A DNA stretch of 64,000 bases. Source: Planotetraspora silvatica (lineage in GTDB: Bacteria > Actinomycetota > Actinomycetes > Streptosporangiales > Streptosporangiaceae). Of this stretch, positions 42,672-51,117 are shown piece after piece; within the stretch, counting starts at the first letter, position 1, and the number at the start of each line of letters is the position of its first letter. The notes under the pieces are model-generated. The model worked only from the letters and a program-made list of their open reading frames with translations. It made no database searches and was not told where the DNA came from. Position numbers and translations under genes: made by a program. The stretch is from the NCBI RefSeq assembly GCF_016863315.1, contig NZ_BOOQ01000040.1:86654-150653 (forward strand). Direction: 5' to 3'.

Positions 42672-42884
42672 GTCGTGTCCTGGCACGTCCCCGGCGCGAC
42701 CGCCGTGGGCAACGCCATCTACCAGCTCGACGTCACCGCGGACGGGCGGTACGTCGCCGACGGAGACGGACCTAAGGAGGTGAACGGCTACTTCCAGGTG
42801 CGCACCCCGAACGGGGACGCGCCCAACCCCCTGTGGCAGTTCGACGGGAACGTCGACCTGCTCACAAGCACCACGAAGGAATAG
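42672..42884 (+). pseudogene. C-terminal fragment of an unrecognised protein
   Basis: About 70 residues in one frame have good coding character: GATAVGNAIYQLDVTADGRY, then VADGDGPKEVNGYFQVRTPN and GDAPNPLWQFDGNVDLLTST, ending at a stop five bases before the phosphoesterase start codon. No start codon or N-terminal domain belongs to it. It is in frame with the ABC debris only by chance. I do not recognise the family. Confidence 0.5.
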
Positions 42885-42888
42885 TTTC

Positions 42889-45657
42889 ATGCACGTCACG
42901 CGCCAGCGCGTCACGAAGGTTTCCACCGGGCTCCTCAGCCGCCCCACCGGCCGCCGGGTTCAGCTCCTCGCAGCCGCCACCGCCGCTCTCGTAGTCGCCG
43001 GCGGGGGCATCGCCTACGCCAACACCGGGATGTTCGGCACCGACCAGGTCGCCCAGACCACCGACAAGGGCCTGGTCACGTCCGGCGACCAGTACATCAA
43101 GCCGATCGGTGAGCGCCTGGTCCTCAACGAGGGCAAGATCATGTCGTCCTCGGTGAGCCCGGACGGCACCCACCTCGCGGCTTCGATCACCGATGGTGGG
43201 ATGGCGCTCGCCGTCGTGGACCTGAAGACGTACACCCTGCAGCAGTACGTCGGCAACAACGCCGCGGCGAATCTGCGCATCCCCGGTAACGACGTGGGCC
43301 AGGAAGGCCCCACGTACTCGCCCGACGGCAAGCACCTGTGGCTGGGCCAGACCGACGGCTACACCCGGTTCGACGTGAACGCGGATGGCACCCTCGCCAA
43401 CCCGACGTTCATCACCATCGCCGCGCAGGGCTCGAAGCACGCGCTGGTGGGTGAGCTGGTGTTCTCCGCTGACGGCTCCACCGCGTACTCGGCCGTCAAC
43501 GGCCAGAACCGCGTGGTCGCGCTCGACACGGCGACCGGCGCCATCAAGCAGAGCTGGAACGTGGGCAACGCCCCGCGTGACATGGTCCAGGTCGGCAACA
43601 AGCTGTACGTCAGCAACGAGGGCGGGCGTCCGGCCAAGCCCGGCGAAACCACGATCAACTCCTACGGCACCCAGGTGCCGGCCGACCCGAAGACCGGCGC
43701 CACCACCACCGGCACGGTCAGCGTCATCGACCTGGCGACCCTCGCTGCCGCCGCCAAGAGCATCGACGTCGGCCTGCACCCGACCGCCGTGTACGCCAAG
43801 AACGGCGCGGTGTTCGTCACCAACACCGCCACCAACGACGTGTCGGTCATCGACACCCACCGCGACAAGGTCGTCCAGACCATCGCCACCCAGCCGTGGC
43901 CGGAGGCCTCGGTCGGTTACGAGCCCGACGCGGTGACGCTCACCGACGACGGCCACCTGCTGGTGACCCTCGGCCGCGCCAACGCGATCGCCGTCTACCG
44001 GTACAAGAGCCCGCAGGAGCCGGTCAGCTACGTCGGCCTGCTCCCGACGGACTACTTCCCCTCCGAGATCACCACCGTCGGCAAGGACGTGCTGGTCTCC
44101 AACACCCGTGGTATCGACGCCCGCAGCCCCTCCAACTTCCCGCCGCCGGCCTGGTACCACGGCACCCACGACACGACCTCCAGCCTGCAGCGGTTCAGGC
44201 TGCCGGACGACAAGACCATCAAGTCCTACACGGCCAAGGTCTTCGAGCAGAACGGCTGGACCAACAACTCGGTCAAGATCGCCAACGGCAAGGGCCACGC
44301 CAACAAGAAGCCGGTGCCGGTCCCCGTACAGCTCGGCGACCCCTCGACGATCAAGCATGTCTTCCTGGTCGTCAAGGAGAACCGGAACTACGACGAGGTC
44401 TTCGGTGACATGCCGAAGGGCAACAACGACCCGAGACTGATCCAGTACGGCGAGAACGTGACGCCGAACCAGCACGCGCTGGCCACGCAGTTCGGGCTGT
44501 ATGACAACGCCTACGACACCGGCACGAACTCCGCCGAGGGCCACAACTGGATCATGCAGGCCGACAACCCCGAGTACACCGAGTCCTCGGCCGGTGAGTA
44601 CACACGCAGCTACGACACCGAGGACGACGCTCTCGGCCACCAGAAGACCGGCTTCATCTGGACCGGTGCGCAGGCGGCTGGGAAGTCCGTCAAGGACTTC
44701 GGCGAGTTCCAGTCGTTCGAGCAGAAGCCGGCGGACGCGACCTGGCAGAACCTGTACTGCGACGCCAAGGTCATGGACGCGACCGGGAAGCCCTCCGCCT
44801 ACCCCATCAAGACGGGTTCGGCGATCCCGTCGCTCAACGCGGTGTCGGTGCCCGGCTTCCCGCAGTTCGACACCAGCGTCCCGGACGTTTACAAGTACGA
44901 GGTCTGGAAGCAGGACTTCGAAAAGAACGGCCCGGCGAACCTGAACATGTTCTGGCTGTCCAACGACCACACCGGCGGTTCGACGACCGGACCCGCCCAG
45001 GTCGCCGACAACGACCTCGCCCTTGGCAAGATGGTTGACGAGATCTCGCACAGCAAGTACTGGAAGGACTCCGCGATCTTCGTGGTCGAGGACGACTCCC
45101 AGGGCTGGGTCGATCACGTCGATGGCCACCGTGCCCCGATCCAGATCATCAGCCCCTGGGCCCAGCACGGCACCGTGGACAGCCACTACTACACGCAGAT
45201 CACCATGGTTCGCACCATCGAGCAGATGCTCGGGATCCACCCGATGAACCAGCTGGACAGCGCCGCCACTCCGATGGCTACGGCGTTCACCAACAAGCCC
45301 GACTACACGCCGTTCACCGCTGTGCCCAACCGGACCTCGCTGACCCTGGGTCTGTCCACCCCGCCGTCCTGTGGCCTGGACACCCCGGCGCCGCAGAACC
45401 CGAACGCCGCACCCGCGCCGACGACGGCGAAGGTGCCGGCAGCCGAGCAGCAGGTGGCGGCGCAGTGGCAGACCTGGAAGGGGAAGCAGGCGTTCACCGG
45501 GCCCAACGCCAAGGCCGACTCCGCTCCCCCGGAGCAGATGAAGCGCTTCGCGTGGTACGAGGCGCACGGCTGGACCAAGCCCTTCCCGGGTGACGCCAAG
45601 ATCTACGCCCCGAACGACGTTCCGGGCGCCTACATCCCGTCGTCGGACAACGACTGA
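42889..45657 (+). CDS. Secreted beta-propeller/phosphoesterase-family protein
   Basis: A 922-residue exported protein. A signal peptide (about 24-44, LLAAATAALVVAGGGIAYAN) is followed by a seven-bladed YVTN-type beta-propeller (about 80-410; units such as GTVSVIDLATLA, NDVSVIDTHRDKVVQTI). The C-terminal half matches the phosphoesterase family that includes non-haemolytic phospholipase C: IKHVFLVVKENRNYDEVFGD, SAEGHNWIMQADNPEY, ANLNMFWLSNDHTGGS and WVDHVDGHRAPIQIISPWAQ hold metal ligands. The start ATG 42889 follows AAGGA. It may release phosphate from extracellular esters; substrate unknown. A hairpin follows the stop. Confidence 0.9.
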   Translation: MHVTRQRVTKVSTGLLSRPTGRRVQLLAAATAALVVAGGGIAYANTGMFGTDQVAQTTDKGLVTSGDQYIKPIGERLVLNEGKIMSSSVSPDGTHLAASITDGGMALAVVDLKTYTLQQYVGNNAAANLRIPGNDVGQEGPTYSPDGKHLWLGQTDGYTRFDVNADGTLANPTFITIAAQGSKHALVGELVFSADGSTAYSAVNGQNRVVALDTATGAIKQSWNVGNAPRDMVQVGNKLYVSNEGGRPAKPGETTINSYGTQVPADPKTGATTTGTVSVIDLATLAAAAKSIDVGLHPTAVYAKNGAVFVTNTATNDVSVIDTHRDKVVQTIATQPWPEASVGYEPDAVTLTDDGHLLVTLGRANAIAVYRYKSPQEPVSYVGLLPTDYFPSEITTVGKDVLVSNTRGIDARSPSNFPPPAWYHGTHDTTSSLQRFRLPDDKTIKSYTAKVFEQNGWTNNSVKIANGKGHANKKPVPVPVQLGDPSTIKHVFLVVKENRNYDEVFGDMPKGNNDPRLIQYGENVTPNQHALATQFGLYDNAYDTGTNSAEGHNWIMQADNPEYTESSAGEYTRSYDTEDDALGHQKTGFIWTGAQAAGKSVKDFGEFQSFEQKPADATWQNLYCDAKVMDATGKPSAYPIKTGSAIPSLNAVSVPGFPQFDTSVPDVYKYEVWKQDFEKNGPANLNMFWLSNDHTGGSTTGPAQVADNDLALGKMVDEISHSKYWKDSAIFVVEDDSQGWVDHVDGHRAPIQIISPWAQHGTVDSHYYTQITMVRTIEQMLGIHPMNQLDSAATPMATAFTNKPDYTPFTAVPNRTSLTLGLSTPPSCGLDTPAPQNPNAAPAPTTAKVPAAEQQVAAQWQTWKGKQAFTGPNAKADSAPPEQMKRFAWYEAHGWTKPFPGDAKIYAPNDVPGAYIPSSDND

Positions 45658-45675
45658 CGTAGGTTGATCACATAG

Positions 45676-45714
45676 GAGGGCCCCTGGCCGGCGTTACAGC
45701 TGGCCCGGGGCCTC
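45676..45714 (+). terminator. Imperfect GC hairpin after the phosphoesterase gene
   Basis: GAGGGCCCC (45676-45684) pairs with GGGGCCTC (45707-45714) through a G bulge, extended by GGCC pairs, and is followed by TTCTGTTCC. It begins 19 bp after the stop codon of the phosphoesterase gene. Confidence 0.6.
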
Positions 45715-45831
45715 TTCTGTTCCCTGTGCGGCGAAACAGGATTCGGACCATCGATGTCTGCGGGTCTGTCCAGTGAACGGCTCTGTCGCAGATTCGGCTC
45801 TGGCACGAATTCGGTGGTGGCGGTCGGTGAT

Positions 45832-45981
45832 CTAGGCGAGCAGGATGCGCTTGCGGAGTAGGGCGAAGCCGGCTGGGCCGTACATCTGGCGTTTGATGAG
45901 TTTGACCTTGGTGTTGGCACCCTCTATCCGGCCGTTGCCGTAGGCCAGGGTGCGGCCGCGTGCGACGGTCTTACCCACGTC
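45832..45981 (-). pseudogene. ISL3-family transposase C-terminal fragment
   Basis: On the minus strand the last about 48 residues of an ISL3 transposase are intact: RTLAYGNGRIEGANTKVKLI then KRQMYGPAGFALLRKRILLA and a stop. NGRIEGANTKVKLIKRQ is the conserved end of ISL3 DDE transposases. Nothing upstream of about 45981 matches the rest of the enzyme (usually 400 or more residues). The right flank GGCTCTGTCGCAGATTCGGC at 45779 is a possible terminal inverted repeat. The element is dead. Confidence 0.85.
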
Positions 45982-46026
45982 GTAGCAAGGCGCGGGTCGA
46001 CGGTTGTCGAGATGCGGACGTGCAGT

Positions 46027-46881
46027 TCAGGTGGTCCGGAAGGCGTCGGCGTTGCGTGCGCACCAGGCGGCGAAGGTGCGGGGCTTGCGCTGGAGCAGGC
46101 GCTCCACGGTGTCGGTGCGAAATCCGGCTGTGTCGGCGCGCATGAGGTGGAACCCCTCGATGATGGCCTCGGCCAGCGCCGGAGGTGCCCCTTGGGGGAA
46201 TCGAGAGGCGACGGCCTCCTCTGCGGTGGTCACTGCCCGGACCACGATCTCCTGGCCGGCCGCCGCAGCAAGGATCTTGACCTGTTCGGTGATGGTGAAC
46301 AGCTCCTCGCCGGTGAGAACATATTCCTGGCCTTGGTGGCTGTCGCCGGTCAGCGCCAGGGCGGCGACGGCGGCAATGTCGGCGGGGTCGATCGGCGCGT
46401 ACCGGCCGGGGCCGACCGGATCGAGGACATAGCCCGCCTGGCGGATGGTGGGCAGCCAGTCGAAGGCGTTGGTCATGAAGCCGCCGGGCCGCAGGAAGGT
46501 GGCCGGGATGTCGGAAGCTCGGATGGCCTGCTCGCGTTCGTGGTGCCAGCGACCCATGGCGGGCATGGGGTCGCCGAGCACGTTGAACGAGGACTGGTGC
46601 ACGATGTGGCGCACCCCCGCGGACTGGGCGGCGGCTACGGCGTGCCTGGTGTGGTCGAGGCCGATGCCGGGGGTGAGCAGGAACAGCCGGTCGACTCCGG
46701 CGAAGGCGGGCGGCAGCGTCGCCGAGTCGCTCAGGTCAGCCACGACCCGTTCGGCCCGCTCGGGCAACGTGGCGGCACGGGCGGGGTCGCGGACCAAGAT
46801 GCGGAACGGCACGCCGAGCTCGTCCAGTTGGTGGACGAGCTCGCGGCCGATATTTCCGGTGGCGCCGGTGACGAGTATCAT
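46027..46881 (-). CDS. NmrA-like NAD(P)H-binding oxidoreductase
   Basis: A 284-residue atypical short-chain dehydrogenase. It opens with the Rossmann motif MILVTGATGNIGRELVHQL (GATGNIG), then IVHQSSFNVLGDPM and GRWHHEREQAIRASDIPATFL (HHEREQ replacing the YxxxK site) and RPGGFMTN. Such proteins bind NADP(H) and are often redox sensors or quinone/azo reductase-like enzymes. The gene diverges from a MarR regulator with only 99 bp between starts, and an exact 18-bp inverted repeat lies there, so the MarR protein probably controls both. Start ATG 46881 has AGGGG about eight bases upstream. Confidence 0.9.
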   Translation of the reverse strand: MILVTGATGNIGRELVHQLDELGVPFRILVRDPARAATLPERAERVVADLSDSATLPPAFAGVDRLFLLTPGIGLDHTRHAVAAAQSAGVRHIVHQSSFNVLGDPMPAMGRWHHEREQAIRASDIPATFLRPGGFMTNAFDWLPTIRQAGYVLDPVGPGRYAPIDPADIAAVAALALTGDSHQGQEYVLTGEELFTITEQVKILAAAAGQEIVVRAVTTAEEAVASRFPQGAPPALAEAIIEGFHLMRADTAGFRTDTVERLLQRKPRTFAAWCARNADAFRTT

Positions 46882-46893
46882 GAAGACCCCTAA

Positions 46894-46940
46894 ATCGTGT
46901 ACCGGTTAACGAACGAGAAGAACGTTAACCGGTACACGAT
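46894..46940. promoter_or_regulatory. Perfect 18-bp inverted repeat between NmrA and MarR genes
   Basis: ATCGTGTACCGGTTAACG (46894-46911) and its exact reverse complement (46923-46940) are separated by 11 bases. Each arm contains ACCGGT. The site covers the whole divergent promoter region between the NmrA-like and MarR genes and is most likely the MarR operator. Confidence 0.8.
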
Positions 46941-46980
46941 CAGCCGTCAATCGCACCCCGACATCACTGGAGGTCTCGAC

Positions 46981-47436
46981 GTGCCCGAGTTCCTGGACCT
47001 GCACAGCAAGATGTCCAAGGCGCTGCGGGCGGCGGCCGAGACGGCCGTGCGGCGGCACGGGCTGCACCTGGGGCAAGATCACCTGCTCGCGGTGCTGTGG
47101 CGGCAAGACGGCCGCACTCCGGGCGAGGTCGCCACCATGCTGAACGTCACCACCCCCAACGTGGTCAAGGCGGCCACCCGGATGGCCGCGGCCGGCCTGC
47201 TCACCCGGCGCCGCGACGACCGGGACAACCGGCTGGTCCGACTGTGGCTCACCGACGCCGGACGCGCCCTGCAAGCCCCCATCGAAAAGGAACGGCTGCT
47301 GCTCGAAGAGCAGGTCACCGCTGACCTCACCGATGCCGAACGCGAACACCTCCTCAGCGCACTGACGAAGATCCGCCGCTCAGCAATAGCCTTGCTGGAC
47401 GCCCCCATTGATCAACGCAACTCGGCCATCACCTGA
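46981..47436 (+). CDS. MarR family transcriptional regulator
   Basis: A 151-residue winged-helix protein. GTG 46981 follows GGAGGT at good spacing, so the in-frame ORF beginning at 46897 (inside the operator) is not the start. HTH: GLHLGQDHLLAVLWRQDGRT, TPGEVATMLNVTTPNVVKAA and TRMAAAGLLTRRRDDRDNRL (the wing with DxRD). The C-terminal helix forms the dimer. It probably represses itself and the divergent NmrA-like gene through the 18-bp inverted repeat, as MarR proteins that sense phenolics or quinones commonly do. Confidence 0.9.
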   Translation: MPEFLDLHSKMSKALRAAAETAVRRHGLHLGQDHLLAVLWRQDGRTPGEVATMLNVTTPNVVKAATRMAAAGLLTRRRDDRDNRLVRLWLTDAGRALQAPIEKERLLLEEQVTADLTDAEREHLLSALTKIRRSAIALLDAPIDQRNSAIT

Positions 47437-47497
47437 CGCCACGATCTCCAGGGCCTTTTCCCCGAGCCCGGCTTGCCTGGGGCGTCGCCATGATCGT

Positions 47498-48346
47498 TTA
47501 CTGGTTGGGAAACACCCTCAGCAGACGCTCATCACGCTGCGGGCCGTAGGGCGGCGAGTGGAAGAAGATGTCATGGACATCGCCGGTGGCGTCGTAGTCG
47601 CTACCTGGCGAAGACGTGGTGATCACGTGGGCGATCAGATGCGGAGTGTCCTGGTCGCAGGTTTCAGTGAGGTGAACCTTGTACCCGTCCCAGTGGAAGT
47701 CACGCTTGGTGGCCGATCGAGCGTCACCGTCGTAGGGCGAGATCCGACGGATCGCGGAGGGAGGTTGTTCGGCCGGGGTACGCCAGCGGATCTGATCGTC
47801 AATGGTGACGTACTGCTGGATCCACACGTGGCCTAGCGTCTGGACCGCCGGGAGGTTGCGGAGCCAGTTCGGCGCGATCCCGCTGTAACGGCGCTCAGGG
47901 GATCGGCCCCGTCGGCGCCGATCGCGTGCCCGAACTGGATGCGTTTGGCTTTGTTCTGAGGGAGCCGGTAGTCCTCAGTCCTGGCTTCGTAGCGGTCGAA
48001 CCATCCGGGTTCGACGATGCTCACCAGCCATTCGGGCGCGGCGGCAGGGTCGGTGAACTCCAGGCCGAGTGCGTACTTCCAGTCGATCCGGCCTCGGACG
48101 GCCTCGGCTGCCTGCCGGTCCGACAGCCCTTCGCCAAACTGCAGGATGGACACCATCGCCAACCGGGCCGGGGACAGCCCCGGACGACCACGCGCGGAGA
48201 ACGCCGTTGTGAAGTCCTCGTTAGTGAACAGAATGCCCAGCTCATCCCGGATACGGATCGCCATGCTTCCCTTGGGGGAAGGCTGCCCGCGCCACCGTAA
48301 TCGTGGTCGCCGGGATCTGATCCGAACCTGCCGAACGTAACGACAT
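47498..48346 (-). pseudogene. IS1182-family transposase remnant
   Basis: On the minus strand the DDE transposase is traceable in pieces: AIRIRDELGILFTNEDF, LSDRQAAEAVRGRIDWKYAL and LEFTDPAAAPEWL, then RTEDYRLPQNKAKRIQFGHA. A frame change follows, to VWIQQYVTIDDQIRWR, RDFHWDGYKVHLTETCD and TPHLIAHVITTSSP. A further shift at a run of five C (about 48275) separates ARAAFPKGS. Internal deletion removes about 40 residues, and the last 200 or so residues are missing. The element cannot move. With the ISL3 fragment at 45.9 kb it brackets the NmrA/MarR pair. Confidence 0.88.
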
Positions 48347-48381
48347 CAACGACTCCATCCGCTAGCGAGGACATCAGAAGC

Positions 48382-48413
48382 GGCCCCATGATCACATCTG
48401 TGATCATGGGGCC
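48382..48413. repeat. Perfect 15-bp inverted repeat with 2-base centre
   Basis: GGCCCCATGATCACA (48382-48396), TC, then its exact complement TGTGATCATGGGGCC (48399-48413). It lies between the IS1182 remnant and the GH2 gene. It could be an IS-derived hairpin or a terminator for the IS1182 side (GGTTCTGTTT follows on the plus strand). Contains the TGATCA core seen at 910-1045. Confidence 0.65.
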
Positions 48414-48504
48414 GGTTCTGTTTGATCTACTTCGCCAACAGTGTCCCCGAAGGGGAGCGGGGGTCTTTGTGTACTTGAGGGCCGGGCCGGCGCCTGGGAG
48501 GACC

Positions 48505-51117
48505 TCAGGAAACAGGGACGGAGGAGGTGGGGATGTTGTAGCCGCGTAACCGCAGGTAGGGGGCTTGTCCGCCGAGGTCGGCCGTCTGGTAGGCGGCGGT
48601 GACGGTTGTCGACTCCCCCGGCCAGAGGGAGATGTAGTTGTCGGTGTAGGTGACCGGCACTACCTCGGTGCCGCCGTTGCCCGCGGTGATCTCGGGGCGG
48701 ACGAAGAAGGCGAGGTTGGTCGCGCTCGTGTTGGTGAGGGTGATCGTGACGGTTTCCTGGCCGCCCGAGGTGACCCTGGACGCGGTGGCGTTCAGGTTGG
48801 GATTGGCGGGCAGGCTGTTCAGTCCGGTGAGGTTGGCGGAGTTCTTGGGCGTGGTCCGGTACCAGTTGCTCTTGTTCCCGAGCGTGTCGGCCGTCGTGGA
48901 GTACCAGTACAGGTTGTTGCTGACCGTCGCCCCGCTCGCGTCCTTCACCTGGAGGCGGATGAAGTAGGTGGTGGACAGGCCGGTGACGGCGGGGATGGTC
49001 AAAACCTGGGTGGAGGAGTTGGCCGCGGCGGTGACGGGCACCGACGTGGTGTACTTCTGCGCCAGGTCCGGGGTGTTGTACAGGGTCGCCGTCGCGGTCA
49101 GGCCGCTGCGGGCCGTGAGGGTGGAGTTGACCACGAACACCTTCTTGGTGGCGTAGTCGTAGGCGATGTGCACCGGCTCGTTGGCCTTCTTGCTGCCGAA
49201 GTAGCCGCCGCCGGGTTTGAAGTAGTAGTCGTACAGATTCCAGTGCACCGACGGCCAGGCGCTGTTGAGCATCCAGAAGATGGTGCCGAAGGACTGGGTG
49301 TACTCATGGGAGTTCCATGCCTCGAAGAACGCCCTGGTGTTCTCGTAGTTCTGCAGTTCCGTCTTGCGTGAGTAGTCGGCCGCGCCGGTGGCCGTGCCGT
49401 ACCGGCTGTTGAGCCCGGCGGTGAAGGGGGTGGTGTTGTCGAAGACACTGCCGGCCTTGCCCGCGTGGTAGTTCCAGGCCGTGCCGATCGGCCACTGGTC
49501 GGCGGGGGCCAGGAAGCGCTGCACGCTCTCCAGCGGCGGCGGCGATTCGGCGCCTTCCTCGCCCGTGGTGCCGAAGGCGCTGCCCGCCTTGGTGGTGTCC
49601 CACCACAGGACCGGCGGCTCCCATACGTACGGACCGTCCATCTTCATCCCGGCGTTCGCGTTGGACCAGGTGGCGACGTTGTCCAGGGTCGGGTTCTGCC
49701 AGTGCAGGGCGGTTGCGACGTTCTTGTAGGCGGTCAGGTGGGCGGCGGTCGGCGGCTGGTCGCTGCCGTAGGTCCACAGGAATGTGCTGGCGTGGGCGCG
49801 GGTGGCGCGCATCTGGGTGTCGAGGGAGGCGAGGGCGACCTGGGCCTGCTCGGCCGACCACCCGCTGTCGTTCTCCCAGGCGCTGCAGCAGACGAAGCCG
49901 GGCATCACCATGATGCCGGCCTTGTCGGCCAGGTCGTAGAGCTCCTCGTTGCCGAGCGTGCCCTCCAGGCGGATGGTGTTGAGGCCCATGTCCTTGACGT
50001 ACTTGATGTGCGCGGCGTTGGTCTTGGTGTCCCAGCGCTGCAGCATGTCCCACATGTAGCCGCCGCCGCGGAACATGATGTTCTGGCCGTTGACCTTGTA
50101 ACCGGCGAACGACGTGCCGTTGACGGTGGTGCGGTAGTCGGTGAACTGACGGATGCCGAAGTCGATCCCCTTGGTGTCGGAGATCGCTCCGCCCGCGGTC
50201 GCCGAGACGCTGAGCTGGTAGAGCTCAGGCGAGCCGAACTGGTAGGGCCACCACAGGACGGGGTTGGTGACGTGGACCGGCGAGAAGGCGACCTCTCGGC
50301 GCTCGTTCGCGTTCAAGGTGACGGTCTGGCTGAGCGGGATGCTCGGCTGGCCCGCCTTGCTGATGGTGGCGTTGACCGTGGTGGTGATCGGCGCCGCTGT
50401 GGCGTTGACCGCGTCGACGTAGACGGTCAGATCCGCGGCGTTGGTGGCGGGCAGCGGCAGGACGGTCTTGACGTAGGGGTCGCGCAGAGCGACGGGCCCA
50501 GTGGTGTCCACCAGCGTCTTGCCCCACAGCCCGGCGTTCATGTCGGGGGCTTCGGGATTCCAGTCGACGGTGCAGAAGGACAGGTCCTTGCAGTCGTGTG
50601 CCGGGGGCGTGACGCGAATGGCCAGGGCGTTGACCGCGCCGGGGTGGATCACGCCGGTCACGTTGTACTCGTGGCCGACCATCGTGCCCACGGCGTTGGC
50701 GTCGAGCTGGGTGCCGTTCAACCAGATCTGCGCGCGGTAGCTGATGCCCTTGAAGCGCAACCAGTAGACCTGCCCCGGGGAGGTGGCCGCGGCGGTGAAC
50801 TCGCCCCTGAACCACCAGTCCTGCCCGGTCAGGTCGGGGACGTTCTTGAGGTTCTGGCCGAAGAAGATGTTCTGGTAGACGTTGTTCGCCACCAGCCCGG
50901 CCAGCACCGTGGACGGCAGTGAGACAGGGTTCCAGCCCGAGGTGGAGTAGCCGACCTGTGAGACGGTCGCGCCGGTGTCGGACAGTCCGGTGGCCGAGCG
51001 CAGTGCCCAGCCGGAGGTCAGCTCGGTGGAGGTGACGGTGGCCGCGCGGGCGTCGACGACGCCGATGGCCAGTACCAGGGTGAGGGTGGAGACGAGGATC
51101 GCGAGGAGTCGACGCAT
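48505..51117 (-). CDS. GH2 exo-beta-D-glucosaminidase-like enzyme
   Basis: An 870-residue secreted glycosidase. A signal peptide (about 1-26) ends VVDARAA. The GH2 order is seen: sugar-binding jelly roll (30-200), Ig-like (200-310), TIM barrel (320-640) with GMNTIRLEG-like KDMGLNTIRLEGTLGNEEL, FLWTYGSDQPPT and FFEAWNSHEYTQSFGTIFWM, then C-terminal Ig-like domains. The layout and DxxP/E sites correspond to CsxA/chitosanase-type exo-glucosaminidases, which remove GlcN from chitosan oligomers. ATG 51117 overlaps the stop codon of the GH20 gene by one base (TGATG), so both are translated together. Specificity (GlcN or Man) is inferred. Confidence 0.88.
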   Translation of the reverse strand: MRRLLAILVSTLTLVLAIGVVDARAATVTSTELTSGWALRSATGLSDTGATVSQVGYSTSGWNPVSLPSTVLAGLVANNVYQNIFFGQNLKNVPDLTGQDWWFRGEFTAAATSPGQVYWLRFKGISYRAQIWLNGTQLDANAVGTMVGHEYNVTGVIHPGAVNALAIRVTPPAHDCKDLSFCTVDWNPEAPDMNAGLWGKTLVDTTGPVALRDPYVKTVLPLPATNAADLTVYVDAVNATAAPITTTVNATISKAGQPSIPLSQTVTLNANERREVAFSPVHVTNPVLWWPYQFGSPELYQLSVSATAGGAISDTKGIDFGIRQFTDYRTTVNGTSFAGYKVNGQNIMFRGGGYMWDMLQRWDTKTNAAHIKYVKDMGLNTIRLEGTLGNEELYDLADKAGIMVMPGFVCCSAWENDSGWSAEQAQVALASLDTQMRATRAHASTFLWTYGSDQPPTAAHLTAYKNVATALHWQNPTLDNVATWSNANAGMKMDGPYVWEPPVLWWDTTKAGSAFGTTGEEGAESPPPLESVQRFLAPADQWPIGTAWNYHAGKAGSVFDNTTPFTAGLNSRYGTATGAADYSRKTELQNYENTRAFFEAWNSHEYTQSFGTIFWMLNSAWPSVHWNLYDYYFKPGGGYFGSKKANEPVHIAYDYATKKVFVVNSTLTARSGLTATATLYNTPDLAQKYTTSVPVTAAANSSTQVLTIPAVTGLSTTYFIRLQVKDASGATVSNNLYWYSTTADTLGNKSNWYRTTPKNSANLTGLNSLPANPNLNATASRVTSGGQETVTITLTNTSATNLAFFVRPEITAGNGGTEVVPVTYTDNYISLWPGESTTVTAAYQTADLGGQAPYLRLRGYNIPTSSVPVS

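Noticed and set aside
42862..45567. Minus-strand ORF of 901 codons
   Set aside because: It is antisense to the phosphoesterase gene, whose signal peptide, propeller and metal motifs are clear. The antisense product is rich in Val/Gly/Arg/Asp, as expected from GC3-biased DNA read backwards.
46897..46980. Longer N-terminus for the MarR protein
   Set aside because: It would start inside the 18-bp inverted repeat; GTG 46981 has a proper GGAGGT.
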